Source of the DNA: Larix sibirica
Lineage: Eukaryota > Streptophyta > Pinopsida > Pinales > Pinaceae
Assembly: GCA_004151065.3 (NCBI GenBank)
Contig: NWUY0300059031.1
Coordinates: 43,443 to 54,719, forward strand
DNA: 11,277 nt
Direction: 5' to 3'
Position numbers and translations under genes: made by a program. The notes beneath the pieces are model-generated. The model ran no database searches, had not been told where the DNA came from, and saw only the letters and a list, made by a program, of their open reading frames with translations. Each line of letters starts with the position of its first letter. Within the stretch, counting starts at the first letter, position 1. This document shows, piece by piece, positions 1-8,280 of the stretch.

Positions 1-1042
1 TAATTTTAAATAACTTGAACATAGTTTTCTTTATGATTTTTTTTTTTTTTTTATGTCTAGGTTTTATGTTTGCATTTTTATTTTAAACATAAAACAAAGG
101 AAATTAAATAATATAATAAATAAATAAATATTTTGGGAATAGTGCTTAAATTATTAAAGTATTCATATTTGTTTCGCATTTATACTTTTAATTTAAGATA
201 TAATGTTTTTTTTCTAATTAAGTTATTGTTTTTTCTTAAGAGGCTTAAAAATCTGGGTGATTATTCCCGCTTATTCTGCATTAACCAAGCATAATTCGAG
301 GTTGTTGTGGGAAACTTCTCATTTTCTACATTAACACTTGGATCCTTCAATATTTTTGAGGTGAAACATACATATACTAATAATAGAATTTGTATAACAA
401 GGAACTTTCATCTGCAGTATGGTTACCTGTAACATTGGCTAAAAGTAGCGTTTCTAGTAAAACCATGAGAGCAACCTTGTAAAGATCTCAAGGGAAAGTA
501 ATGGAAACCTAAGAGATTTTTTAAGCCCTAAACTAAGTTAACAATGTTAGATTCATTTTCCAAAGAAATTAGCGGAGTCTTTCCCCTTGAGGGTACTAAT
601 CCTCCGTTTAAATTCGTGTGCTATTTATTAGTATTCCTTGAGTTATACGGTCAATTATGCAAGTAAAATGAAACTAACAACACTAATTATTAGTATGCAT
701 CTACAAAGCTTGATAAGTAGTAATAAATGAACTTAAGGTCTACAAATTAAAGAAAATACTAACAGAACATTTTTTTAATAAATAAATTGGCAAGTAAACA
801 ATTGATGTTTTAACTAAAACAAGTGTCAATAATGCTCATAAAATTGTTGTTAATCAATTAATGAAAGAAATGATTGTCATTTATACATTATAAAAGAATA
901 TATATAGTAGAAATCCAACATATGTTAGGAAAAAGAGAAAAAGCATAAATGCACATAATCTGATAAAACGTTATATAGACCTTAAGTGGGCCAAAGCTAA
1001 CAAAAGACTTTGAGAAAGATAGAGTATAGTAACAACCCAAAT
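1..1042. other. AT-rich intergenic DNA, no gene seen
   Basis: No reading frame, RNA gene or recognisable element can be supported here on either strand. The stretch is very AT-rich, with a run of 16 T at 37-52 and a short TAAA/AATA microsatellite at about 117-130. A slightly less AT-rich patch at 570-605 can form a weak imperfect hairpin (CGGAG ... CTCCG arms), but nothing ties it to a function. It is probably old repeat or intergenic sequence. Confidence 0.6.
37..52. repeat. poly-T tract (16 T)
   Basis: This is an uninterrupted run of 16 T. It could be a simple homopolymer or the A-tail of an old minus-strand retroposon. No body of such an element is recognisable next to it, so it is recorded only as a homopolymer. 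Confidence 0.8.
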
Positions 1043-1314
1043 TTTATTGATAAATGTTTCAAACAATCATATACAACAATGTGATAGAAATTGGTCCATC
1101 TTCCTCAGAATAGGTTGTATATGAAACCATAATTAGCTTCTCTCAACAGTTAATGATTCAGACGGTGTAGAAGTTCCTGGAAACCATTTACACCCAAGTC
1201 CTCTAGAGGAATATTCTTTCATAACAGAGTTAGCTCAAACTTGCTCATCATTTTGCAAAATGATTCTAATCAGGTGCATGGAATCCCATCCACTTTCAAT
1301 TGTTTTTGATTCAC
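1043..1314 (-). pseudogene. possible last exon and 3' end of a minus-strand gene, unidentified
   Basis: Read on the minus strand, a frame runs from an AG acceptor-like boundary near 1314 to a TAA at 1133-1135, about 60 codons, with one in-frame TGA at 1235-1237. The last 33 codons are open and end in GCKWFPGTSTPSESLTVERS. About 85 bases beyond the stop lies a minus-strand AATAAA (1043-1048), the right spacing for a plant 3' UTR. Further upstream, near 1400-1470, short minus-strand peptide-like stretches including a CxxC (CEKC) appear, broken by frame changes. I do not recognise the protein. It may be a decayed host gene, a captured fragment or chance. The stop-plus-polyadenylation arrangement is the main support, and it is weak. 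Confidence 0.22.
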
Positions 1315-2376
1315 CTAATGCCTAACAACATGCATAGTAGAGTTAGTACAAGGTAAGGTTATGATGTTTCCTTCTTAGGGGTTCAGGTAAGGTGTCAAGT
1401 TTAGCACACTTCTCACACCAAATCAATTTTGTGTTCATGAAAAGAGTGAAAAATCCTTCACCAACCATATCTTAAAACAATAAAAAGAGGTCTATGCCCA
1501 CAAATATGATGCTATGATAAATTACATACTTATGTAATATCAATTAGGCACACTTGTAGGCATTTACACATGGAAGCAGAGGGATAAATTGATTTTAAAA
1601 GAGGGAGGAAAATCACCCACCTTGCAAATTAAAAATTGTTTGACCATAATCGAGGGACTTATAGCATGCTCAAATCACCAACATGGAATTTGTGTGTAAT
1701 AGTTGACTATTTTGAGTCATGTTGGTACTAAGGTCTGCATTTCGGATTGTCTACTCCCAGACCCTAAACCTTTGCATTCAATGCCTTTTTCTCATAGTTT
1801 CCTTGAGCCTAATTAAGTCCAAATGTTATGTTGAGGTTTGCTATGAAATTGTGATGTTCAGCTCCTTGCTTTTAAATTTCAGTGACTAGTGTGTAATGCA
1901 ATGACGTGGCACAAGTATTTTGTTATATTCTAATTTGTAGACTTGATTCTCGGTGAAGGTACATAATCCTTGCTAAATCTAATGTGTATTTTAATCAATT
2001 TTCATTTAAGAAGCGCTACAAAACTGCCAAATGGCGCTACCAAATCAACACTGCTAGCAAACTGTCCGCTGAGTGCCGCGAAACTGGCACAAATGTCAGA
2101 GTCATCATTTCCAAAACGCATTATGTCATATCATTTCGGAAGACTCACATCCTCAATAAATAAAGTTCATGGTTGATTATGGTTTCTAATGCTCAGTAAT
2201 TTCCCTAATTTCATAATTGTCAGGCCGAATTTCTCATTATTTCTCTCGGATATCAATGTGATTGTTCTAAAAGTTGAATGCCCTACAAATATTTCACAAC
2301 ATTGCTCACGTCTCTATAATTTTTTGTATTATACACAGGGATCTCTCATTTTTCACAACATTTGGAAAGAATCACC
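1315..2376. other. intergenic DNA, no gene supported
   Basis: Short open frames here on both strands have no recognisable motif. The region includes a patch of short degenerate repeats (2013-2100, listed separately) and ends with an AT-rich stretch and a TATACACAG acceptor-like sequence (2331-2339) about 40 bases before the ATG of the following pseudogene. That stretch could be leader or promoter sequence of the broken coding region, but no clear TATA box was identified. Confidence 0.45.
2013..2100 (+). repeat. short degenerate repeats (GCGCTAC / AAACTG motifs)
   Basis: The patch is richer in G and C than its surroundings. It repeats related words: GCGCTACAAAACTGCC at 2013, GCGCTACCAAAT at 2044, GCAAACTGTCCGC at 2057 and GCCGCGAAACTGGC at 2074. 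Spacing is irregular (about 13-31 bases), so it is not a clean tandem array. It may be decayed retroelement leader or LTR sequence. The open frame running through it looks like a by-product of the repeats. Confidence 0.3.
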
Positions 2377-4291
2377 ATGTCTGCACATCGAAGTGGGCAT
2401 GTAGTGAGATTTGAGCCCATAGGGGCCGAGATTCTAGAGGATTATCCAGAATTTGGGGTTAAATTCAAAAAGGCAGGATGGTTTCGATATTGTGAGAAAC
2501 TACAAGGCCATCATGCATAAGTGTTAAGAGATTTCACTAAGAAGTTTGATGGGAAAATTGTCACCATAGGGTATGTAACATTTCATGTTTCAGATAATTC
2601 CATCGCCATAGTAGGAGAGTCACCTCAAGACGAAGAACAATGGTTTAAACTCCAAGCCGTTGATGTTGTGCAATGCAATTGCTTTCTCCTTGATAAATAT
2701 AGAGATCCTGATTGGCGAAAAGGTATCCCAGGGGCTTGTCTCAAACAGGAATACAATGATTTACTGAAGATGGTGCAGAGGTATATTAGTGGAGAAGTAA
2801 TTTATGCCACTATTACCTTTACCACGTGTTTTTTACTGCACCTACTAAGATGGTATTGAAAGGATGAATCTACCGTTTTCTTTCCTAAATGTTTTGTCTA
2901 AAATGGCCTCAAGGGTTAGGAAGTACCCTGAAATCCAACACATCATTTTCCACCATGCTTTAATAAAAATGTTGATCATTTAGGAATTAAACAAATTTGG
3001 TAAGACATGGGACCATTTTATATCATGCTCTGACTTTGGGATTCAAGGAAATCATTGTATTCCAGGGGACGTTGATAGTGCTTATGTTAGTTACAAAACC
3101 CCCAAATATTTTGGTAATATTAACTCTGATGAAGAACAGACCTTTAAAAAAGAGGAAGTTAAAATAAAATCAAGGATGAGGGGAGTAGTAAAGCTGCCTC
3201 CAGTAACTGTGAATATACAATCTTGGCAAGCAATACTCTCAAATGAATCCTCGAGTGATGACAAAGGAATTGATACTAATGGAGGGAAACCTGAAAATAC
3301 AAAACCTTATTACCTTAGATGTCCCCATACTCGAGCCGCAAACAAGCTAAGCCTAAATTCTCGAGCAATGTTTTACTCTTCCTTGAAGGAGAAAAGGGTC
3401 ATAGAATTATATATTTTGTCAGATGAAAATCCCAGAGAGGCTAAAAGGGTTAAAGTTAAAAGTTTAGCTGCGAAGCCAGTGGAAACAAGGGCAAGCTCAA
3501 GAGTTAAGAAGAATCAAGAATTCGTGAGCTCAAACCCTACTAAAAAGAATGAACACGTGAATGCTAAAGTAGAAGAACAATTTGAGCATACTGAGAAAAT
3601 TCAAGAAAATATCAAGAGGAGGAATCTGATTCATCCATGGATGTGGAGAAAATGGTATCTGAAATGCTAACCAACATAGAGAGACCTATCAATGCAGTCC
3701 CATGGTCTCGCTTGGTTCAACTAGGTATTCCTATGGTGTCCGATGAGGAACAAAGTATGCAAAATGAATATTTTAAAAATAGTACAAAGACAGGTATTGA
3801 ATGTTCAATGGCCCAATCCCAAGTGAATAAGCAATTGGATGAAGCGCCACCTGAAATCCTTGAACCTCAAGTAAATAAAAAATTGGAAAACAAGTTTAAG
3901 AAATCTAAGACTCAAATCAAAGAGCTGAAGTAGGAGAGCAAGCAGATACAGGGTAAATTGAATGAGGATAATAAGGAGTGGAGCAAATTACTTATTAAAC
4001 ACAATAAATTATGTAGGTTTTTTCAAAGAATAAAGAAATATAATTAAAGGCTTATCAGGAAAAAGAAGTACTGAAAAGGGAGTTTCTACTTGAAAGGAAA
4101 AAACACCAAGTTAATCACGATAAATTGGGAATTTTAACAAAGTTGGGTACTCATGTGCTCCAGGACACACTACAGAGACAGCAAGTTGAATCCTCACATA
4201 GTCAGAGGCTTGAACCAAAGTGAACGTATCAGATGATTTATGGATCGAAATTGGACCTCCAGTTGATCGTGGTTTATTCTATCTCCTTTGA
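2377..4291 (+). pseudogene. broken coding sequence of a retroelement-associated plant protein with coiled-coil tail
   Basis: Coding similarity passes through several frames: frame 1 from ATG 2377 with TAA at 2518-2520, frame 2 from about 2864 with TAG at 2981-2983, frame 1 from about 3637 with TAG at 3931-3933 and TAA at 4045-4047, frame 3 from about 4047 to 4220, then frame 2 to a TGA at 4289-4291. The N-terminal half is globular and includes WFKLQAVDVVQCNCFLLDKY, DPDWRKGIPGACLKQEYNDL and KMVQRYISGE. The middle is basic and rich in Lys, Ser and Glu (REAKRVKVKS, ASSRVKKNQE). The tail is charged and heptad-like (LENKFKKSKTQIKELK), as in a coiled coil. I recall a family of uncharacterised, multicopy plant proteins with the pattern Q-R-[YF]-[IV]-[TS]-x-E after a KGIP motif, probably carried by LTR retroelements. 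No function is known to me. The gene is dead: frame changes and stops are spread over its whole length. It lies directly upstream of the LTR. Confidence 0.68.
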
Positions 4292-4507
4292 AGAACGTAT
4301 ACAAATTTTGTGCCCAAATTCAGTTTAGTTTACTTAATTTAAAGAACCGACTAGTCATAGTTATGTTTTGTTCAAGAATATTATTGATGATTTAAATATT
4401 TTCGAATTAGAGACCTAAGATGCATGCATGAATTTAAATTAATTAATTTTGGTTACCTAAGTCGGTTATTAGTTAGTGAATGATTTCGAAACCCTAAATA
4501 TCCAAAT

Positions 4508-4516
4508 CTATATGAA
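4508..4516 (+). promoter_or_regulatory. TATA-like box in putative LTR U3
   Basis: CTATATGAA lies about 125 bases upstream of the AATAAA in the same putative LTR and just before a purine-rich stretch. In plant LTRs this is the usual layout for the RNA start of the element. A second TATATATAT at 4605-4613 is an alternative, but it lies only 20 bases before AATAAA. Confidence 0.4.
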
Positions 4517-4631
4517 GGCAACAAGAAAAAAAGAAAGGGTTCAAATTTTGGCTAGAGCTCTGTATTTTCTGCTTGAAGAAACTGTAAGTCTCGATTTTGC
4601 AATGTATATATATGCTTAGCGTTCTTTCATG

Positions 4632-4637
4632 AATAAA
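4632..4637 (+). promoter_or_regulatory. AATAAA polyadenylation-type signal in putative LTR
   Basis: AATAAA follows the TATA-like box by about 120 bases within the putative LTR, consistent with a signal that ends the element's RNA in R. In AT-rich DNA the hexamer occurs often by chance, so its position is the only support. Confidence 0.35.
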
Positions 4638-5063
4638 ATGCTTTGTGTCATTCGTTGTGTTTGCTGCTAGTTTATTATTGAAATAAAATTTATATGCATT
4701 GCATAATCACTTGTGTCAATTTGATGAAGTTTAAGCTTTATTGTTCATTAGATTGAACTAGCCTTTATTTCTTCACATCATAACTCTGTTATATGTTGAA
4801 TATTCATAATTTAGAAATTCTTTCCTTATTTTAAGATGAAATGTGATGTGGTAAACCAACAAATGATCTACATGCTTTAGTTTGTGAAGCCTTGAAAAAA
4901 ATGTTATGTTGTTTCTATCTTTCTTCATATTCTTCAAGCCATTATAAAACTAGTGAAAAATATAAACCACAGAAACCAAAATCTATATTTAAATCAAATC
5001 ATAACCTAAATTCCCTAGCTTTGCTCGTAGCAATCCGGAGCAGACCTTAGGGAAGACATTTTC

Positions 5064-5081
5064 TGGCATCGTTGTCGAGGA
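5064..5081 (+). promoter_or_regulatory. primer binding site, tRNA-Asp type (minus-strand priming)
   Basis: TGGCATCGTTGTCGAGGA matches the complement of the 3' end of plant tRNA-Asp (TGGCGCCGTTGCCGGGGA, recalled) at 14 of 18 positions. All four differences are C-to-T or G-to-A transitions. This primer is used by several plant gypsy lineages, such as Athila. The site fixes the direction of the element (left to right) and the end of its 5' LTR at 5058. It was probably functional before decay. Confidence 0.75.
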
Positions 5082-5185
5082 GCGAAGATTCGAGGTTATC
5101 TTCCCTGGGTAAAATTTGATAATTAAATTTGGTTTTGGGGTGAACAAAATTATATATATTCTTGGACTACGTTTTCACTACAATC

Positions 5186-5722
5186 ATGGCTTCCAGAAGA
5201 ACTAGGATTCAAGGAAAGGAGTTGTCTCCTCTTTATACATCCCAATTTGACCCTGAAAGCATTCTTAAGGAAGCAAGAGCGCGAAAAAGGTTCCTGTCAT
5301 CAGCTACAAGTTTTTCAAGGAATATTTTAGTATCTGTAGGAAGAGATATGTCAGTGTATGAAATTGATTCACAGGAGGAAGAAGACAAGAAGTTCATCAC
5401 TTCAATTTTCCTTCTCAATTTGCAAGTTTTCAAGCACGAATTTGACACTGTTGAGTTCAAGTCCTATCCAAAACCGATATTTTTAAGGGAAGTAAAGGAA
5501 TAGTTTAAAGTTGAAAAGTTTGATTTGCATGAAGCCTTATATCCTACTCTTACACCATACGCCTCTCCAATTGGCCAATTTATTTATGTTCAGTCCAAAC
5601 CCCAATATTCCACTTATGTTCATCCTAAGGTTCAATTTTTACCTCATCTAATGGCTCAACAACCTTGTTGGCACCCCAACAACTTCCCCTTTATTTTGCA
5701 AATAAAAGGGTCCCCATTATAA
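5186..5722 (+). pseudogene. leader reading frame or N-terminal gag part of the retroelement, one internal stop
   Basis: The frame starts at ATG 5186 in a good plant context (ACAATCATGGCTTCC), about 100 bases after the primer binding site, and runs 178 codons to TAA 5720-5722 with one in-frame TAG at 5501-5503. The frame stays the same on both sides of that stop. The N-terminus is basic (MASRRTRIQGKELSPLYTSQ, then a KEARARKRF cluster), the middle is acidic (EIDSQEEEDKKF), and the rest is rich in Pro, Tyr and Gln (LYPTLTPYASPIGQ). No catalytic motif or membrane segment is visible. The position says it is the first coding part of the element. It could be the N-terminal piece of gag, separated from the gag core by an intron or insertion, or an independent leader protein. 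An upstream ATG at 5162 is in the same frame but in poorer context. Confidence 0.58.
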
Positions 5723-6469
5723 TTTTGTAAATACTTAGCGTTTGGTTTTCTTTATTGATTTCATTTTAGATCCTTGGTCTTTCACTCTTTACATTGCTTG
5801 TCCTTCGACTCAGTTCTTATTTCGTAAGGTTTTGGTGATTTGATCGATCTTAGTTGTTTAAAATTGTTGGCTTCTTGGATGTACATGAATTTGAAGCAAA
5901 ACATCATTTTACCTATAAGCGAGTGTGGCAAATTGCGAGTTTCCTTATTTTTATTCTGATCTTAATATTTTACATTAGTTTTGAGCATATTTATTCAAAA
6001 AGGTCATTTGCTTAATTAAATTTTTTATTAATCTTTTTGCGGCGATAATCATTAAGATGGTAATTTTAAATAACTTTACATTATTCTTAAAACCATCTTA
6101 TTCGATAGATCCCTTCATAAAGATTGATAATTCTAAAAATGCTTTTAATTTATATTTATAATCATGTGAAAAGCAACATACTTTTGTTTTCCTAGGATGG
6201 AGTATACGTCTCAAAATCTAATATCTTTTAAAACATTTTATATTTAAACTGTTGATGATGCCTTTATATCTACACATTAAAAGAATAAAATATCATTTAT
6301 TGAAAAGAGGACAATTGTATTATACTATTGTCTTAAAACATATTATGGATTCACATCGGAGTTCCTTTTTCACTTGGGATTTATTCAATTTATTAAACAA
6401 AACTTGCACATTGGAATTGTAATTCAAAATTTTATCTAATTTGCATTTGGAAGGGAATTAACCAAAAGT
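5723..6469 (+). other. non-coding stretch inside the element, no gene seen
   Basis: This AT-rich DNA is crowded with stops in all frames. Long T-rich runs give it an intron-like composition. It ends just before a pyrimidine-rich acceptor-like sequence (6490-6510). It may be an intron, untranslated leader or part of a nested insertion. Nothing in it decides between these. Confidence 0.45.
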
Positions 6470-6869
6470 TTGGTAAATTTTATTCATGACTTTGACTTTC
6501 TTTTTTGCAGGGATATGAAAAATCCATTCTTCATGTGGAATAATTTTCAAAGGCTAAATCTCATCAATGAGGACGTATTCTTATGTTGGAATCCAACATA
6601 TTATAAATCAAAACTCTGTCAGATTATGGGAACGAGGGATTGGACTGAATACAAGTATAAGGAAAATGAAAAATATTGTTTCATTATTTCATAAAGACGT
6701 CATGAGTCCAATCACAACATCAAAGATTTATGATTATGGTTTGATTATCTCACTAAGGATGGTGACAACACAACTTGCAAAAGTGAGAAATCTTATGGAG
6801 AATGCTACATGTGATCAGTTGCATAAACAATGTAAAGAAGGTATTGCCACCAATACACCAGGTCATTGA
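6470..6869 (+). other. weak overlapping open frames after an acceptor-like site, unidentified
   Basis: The stretch CTTTGACTTTCTTTTTTGCAG ends near 6510 and looks like a plant 3' splice site. After it, a frame of 100 codons ends at 6869, overlapping another that ends at 6694. The longer one includes VRLWERGIGLNTSIRKMKN and KDVMSPITTSKIYDYGLII. No known domain is recognised, and codon choice gives no clear preference between the two frames. It could be a remnant of element coding sequence or chance. Confidence 0.2.
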
Positions 6870-7190
6870 ATCACCACTACTAAATCCCTGCAAAGAATAT
6901 CACAGAGAGAGGGCCAGTTCATCAAACTAACCAAACTACGAAAATGGAGAATCGTGCACCAGTAGGAGACGTGTTTTTGAGTGGATGATTGTGGGAAAAA
7001 TGTGAGGAATTTGCTCAAACGGTTAAAAACCCACTTCAAAAATGGGCCTATTTACCTTTCATCATAGACCGTTTCCCACACAAATGCACGAGATGTGATA
7101 TATTCAGGCCTGTTTGAGCCGGATTTTCCATAATTTTATGTTGCATCCAGCTGTAAGATCCGTTTTCTGGAGTTTGTTATGATCCATTCT
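6870..7190 (+). other. non-coding stretch upstream of a second promoter-like patch
   Basis: No gene is visible here. This segment is a little richer in G and C than the flanks and runs directly into the TATA-like box and tandem duplication that follow. It may be the U3 part of a second, unrelated LTR or solo LTR nested in the main element. Ends with TG ... CA and a target duplication could not be found by eye. Confidence 0.3.
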
Positions 7191-7192
7191 CT

Positions 7193-7201
7193 CTATTTAA
7201 A
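7193..7201 (+). promoter_or_regulatory. TATA-like box (CTATTTAAA)
   Basis: CTATTTAAA follows CCATTCTCT, a pyrimidine-rich lead, and is followed about 30 bases later by a G-rich stretch (AAGGGGGGAGAGGG) where RNA would begin. This arrangement is common in plant promoters and LTRs. What it would drive is not clear. The nearest coding sequence downstream is gag, about 1.1 kb away. Confidence 0.35.
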
Positions 7202-7217
7202 CAAATACAATTCGACT

Positions 7218-7427
7218 GCTAAGGGGGGAGAGGGTCTCTGGAGAATGGGAGGATTTTGATTCTTTCCATCTCTGTATTTTTCTTGTAATGTTTTTGTTAA
7301 CAAGAAGGAAGAGGAGACGCTGCTGCCAAAAGGGGGAATATAGGCTCTGCAGAATGGAAGAATTTCTTCTTCCCACTCTGTATTTTTCATTGCAATATTT
7401 TAGTATAGAAGGAGGCATTGCTTCCCA
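7218..7427 (+). repeat. imperfect tandem duplication, period about 105 bases
   Basis: Two related units follow each other. Shared landmarks in order are TGCT (7218 / 7321), a G-run (7223 / 7332), AGAATGG (7242 / 7351), CTCTGTATTTTTC (7270 / 7376), GTAATGTTTTTG versus GCAATATTTTAG (7285 / 7392) and AGAAGGA (7303 / 7407). Offsets fall from 109 to 104, so small insertions and deletions separate the copies. The duplication lies just downstream of the TATA-like box, in what would be the transcript leader or R/U5 of an LTR. Confidence 0.65.
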
Positions 7428-8280
7428 ACCAGTTTTCCCATGGTCAAGTATCATACTTTGTAATTATTTACAAGGATGCGATTGAGAGTCAGGGATGCTC
7501 GGTGAACATTTTCATACAATAAGTCATGGTCGGTGGGGTTATGTAAGATTTTTCTTTTGCACAATTGACTATGAATCAAATGTAATTTTCTTGGATCATC
7601 CTTGTGTTTGGATTATTATATAGATTGTTTGAATTGTTCACATTATTCTGATTGCATAAACAATTTGTTTGAAGATAAACTATACTTTTTATTATTTGTT
7701 CATCTTTAATAAAATTGCCGTTCTTATTCAAATGGCTATTTATTTCACTTTGTTTAGGTAAGTTAGTCATGAAACTTTCTTTTATGCATCAAGGATCCTA
7801 ATATTAATCATGCTCCTGTGCAGGATAGTTTAGGATAGATTAGGTAGAGTTAGTTTTCAAATTAGATTTTAGTTTTATTTCTTACTGGAAAACTACAATT
7901 TAGCAGTCGTTAAACCTGTGTGTTTTAGTAGCTATTAAATCTGTGTGTTTCCGGCTATTGAGATTTGCATTACATATTCGTTATATATTTCATATTAATT
8001 ATCTTACATCATTAGGGTTCTAATTTCATTTTTCAGAACTCATATCATTAAACAGTGAGACTCACTTTTAGAGAGAAAAACATAGATTAGATATAAATAG
8101 TTAGTTTTGATTTAGTAGTTGTTAAATAGAAAATTTCATTTTAAGTAGAATAACATAACCTGTAAATAAATAGATAGTTTTAGCTTAGTAGTTTTTCATT
8201 AGAGTTTAGTTTAGCTTTTAATTTGTTAATTAACTTAGGACACACTTTTTCTAAGTTTAAGTAGTCAGACTCTCCTTAAG
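7428..8280 (+). other. non-coding stretch upstream of gag, repetitive TTAG-rich DNA
   Basis: No gene is visible. The first half is plain AT-rich DNA. From about 7820 the sequence is built of recurring words such as TAGTTTTAG, TAGTAGTT and TTAAAT, including a clean 25-bp tandem pair. It probably belongs to the element's long untranslated leader or to a nested insertion before gag. Confidence 0.45.
7901..7950 (+). repeat. 25-bp direct tandem repeat, two copies
   Basis: The copies at 7901-7925 and 7926-7950 are adjacent and equal in length. They agree at 20 of 25 positions, all five differences are transitions, and both end in CTGTGTGTTT. A partial third copy of the first 15 bases (TAGTAGTTGTTAAAT) sits at 8113-8127. 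Confidence 0.75.

Larger units (their letters stand above)
4309..5058 (+). repeat. putative 5' LTR
   Basis: The right end is set by the CA at 5057-5058, five bases before the primer binding site, which is the normal LTR-to-PBS spacing. Inside are a TATA-like CTATATGAA (4508-4516), a purine-rich stretch just after it, a GTAAGT donor-like sequence (4584-4589) and AATAAA (4632-4637), the order expected for U3, R and U5. The left end is not certain. TGTGCCC at 4309 is a plausible start and would give about 750 bp, but no polypurine tract stands clearly before it. No second copy of this LTR is in the window, so the ends cannot be confirmed by pairing. Confidence 0.5.

Noticed and set aside
1-16. 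Exact 16-base match with 6061-6076 (TAATTTTAAATAACTT)
   Set aside because: It is low-complexity AT sequence with no similarity in the flanks, so chance is enough.
1970-2404. Two short plus-strand frames before the pseudogene
   Set aside because: One runs through short degenerate repeats and the other through AT-rich DNA. Neither resembles a known protein. The second ends in a different frame from the ATG at 2377.
2521-2859. Independent gene starting at 2521
   Set aside because: The frame is continuous with upstream sequence from ATG 2377 across a TAA, so 2521 (GTG) is not a start. It is part of the larger pseudogene.
7193-7485. Open frames on both strands across the tandem duplication
   Set aside because: They are short, overlap on opposite strands and look like by-products of the duplicated non-coding sequence.
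7576-7770. Asn-rich minus-strand frame
   Set aside because: Asn and Ile richness is expected from AT-rich DNA, and no motif or coding signal is visible.
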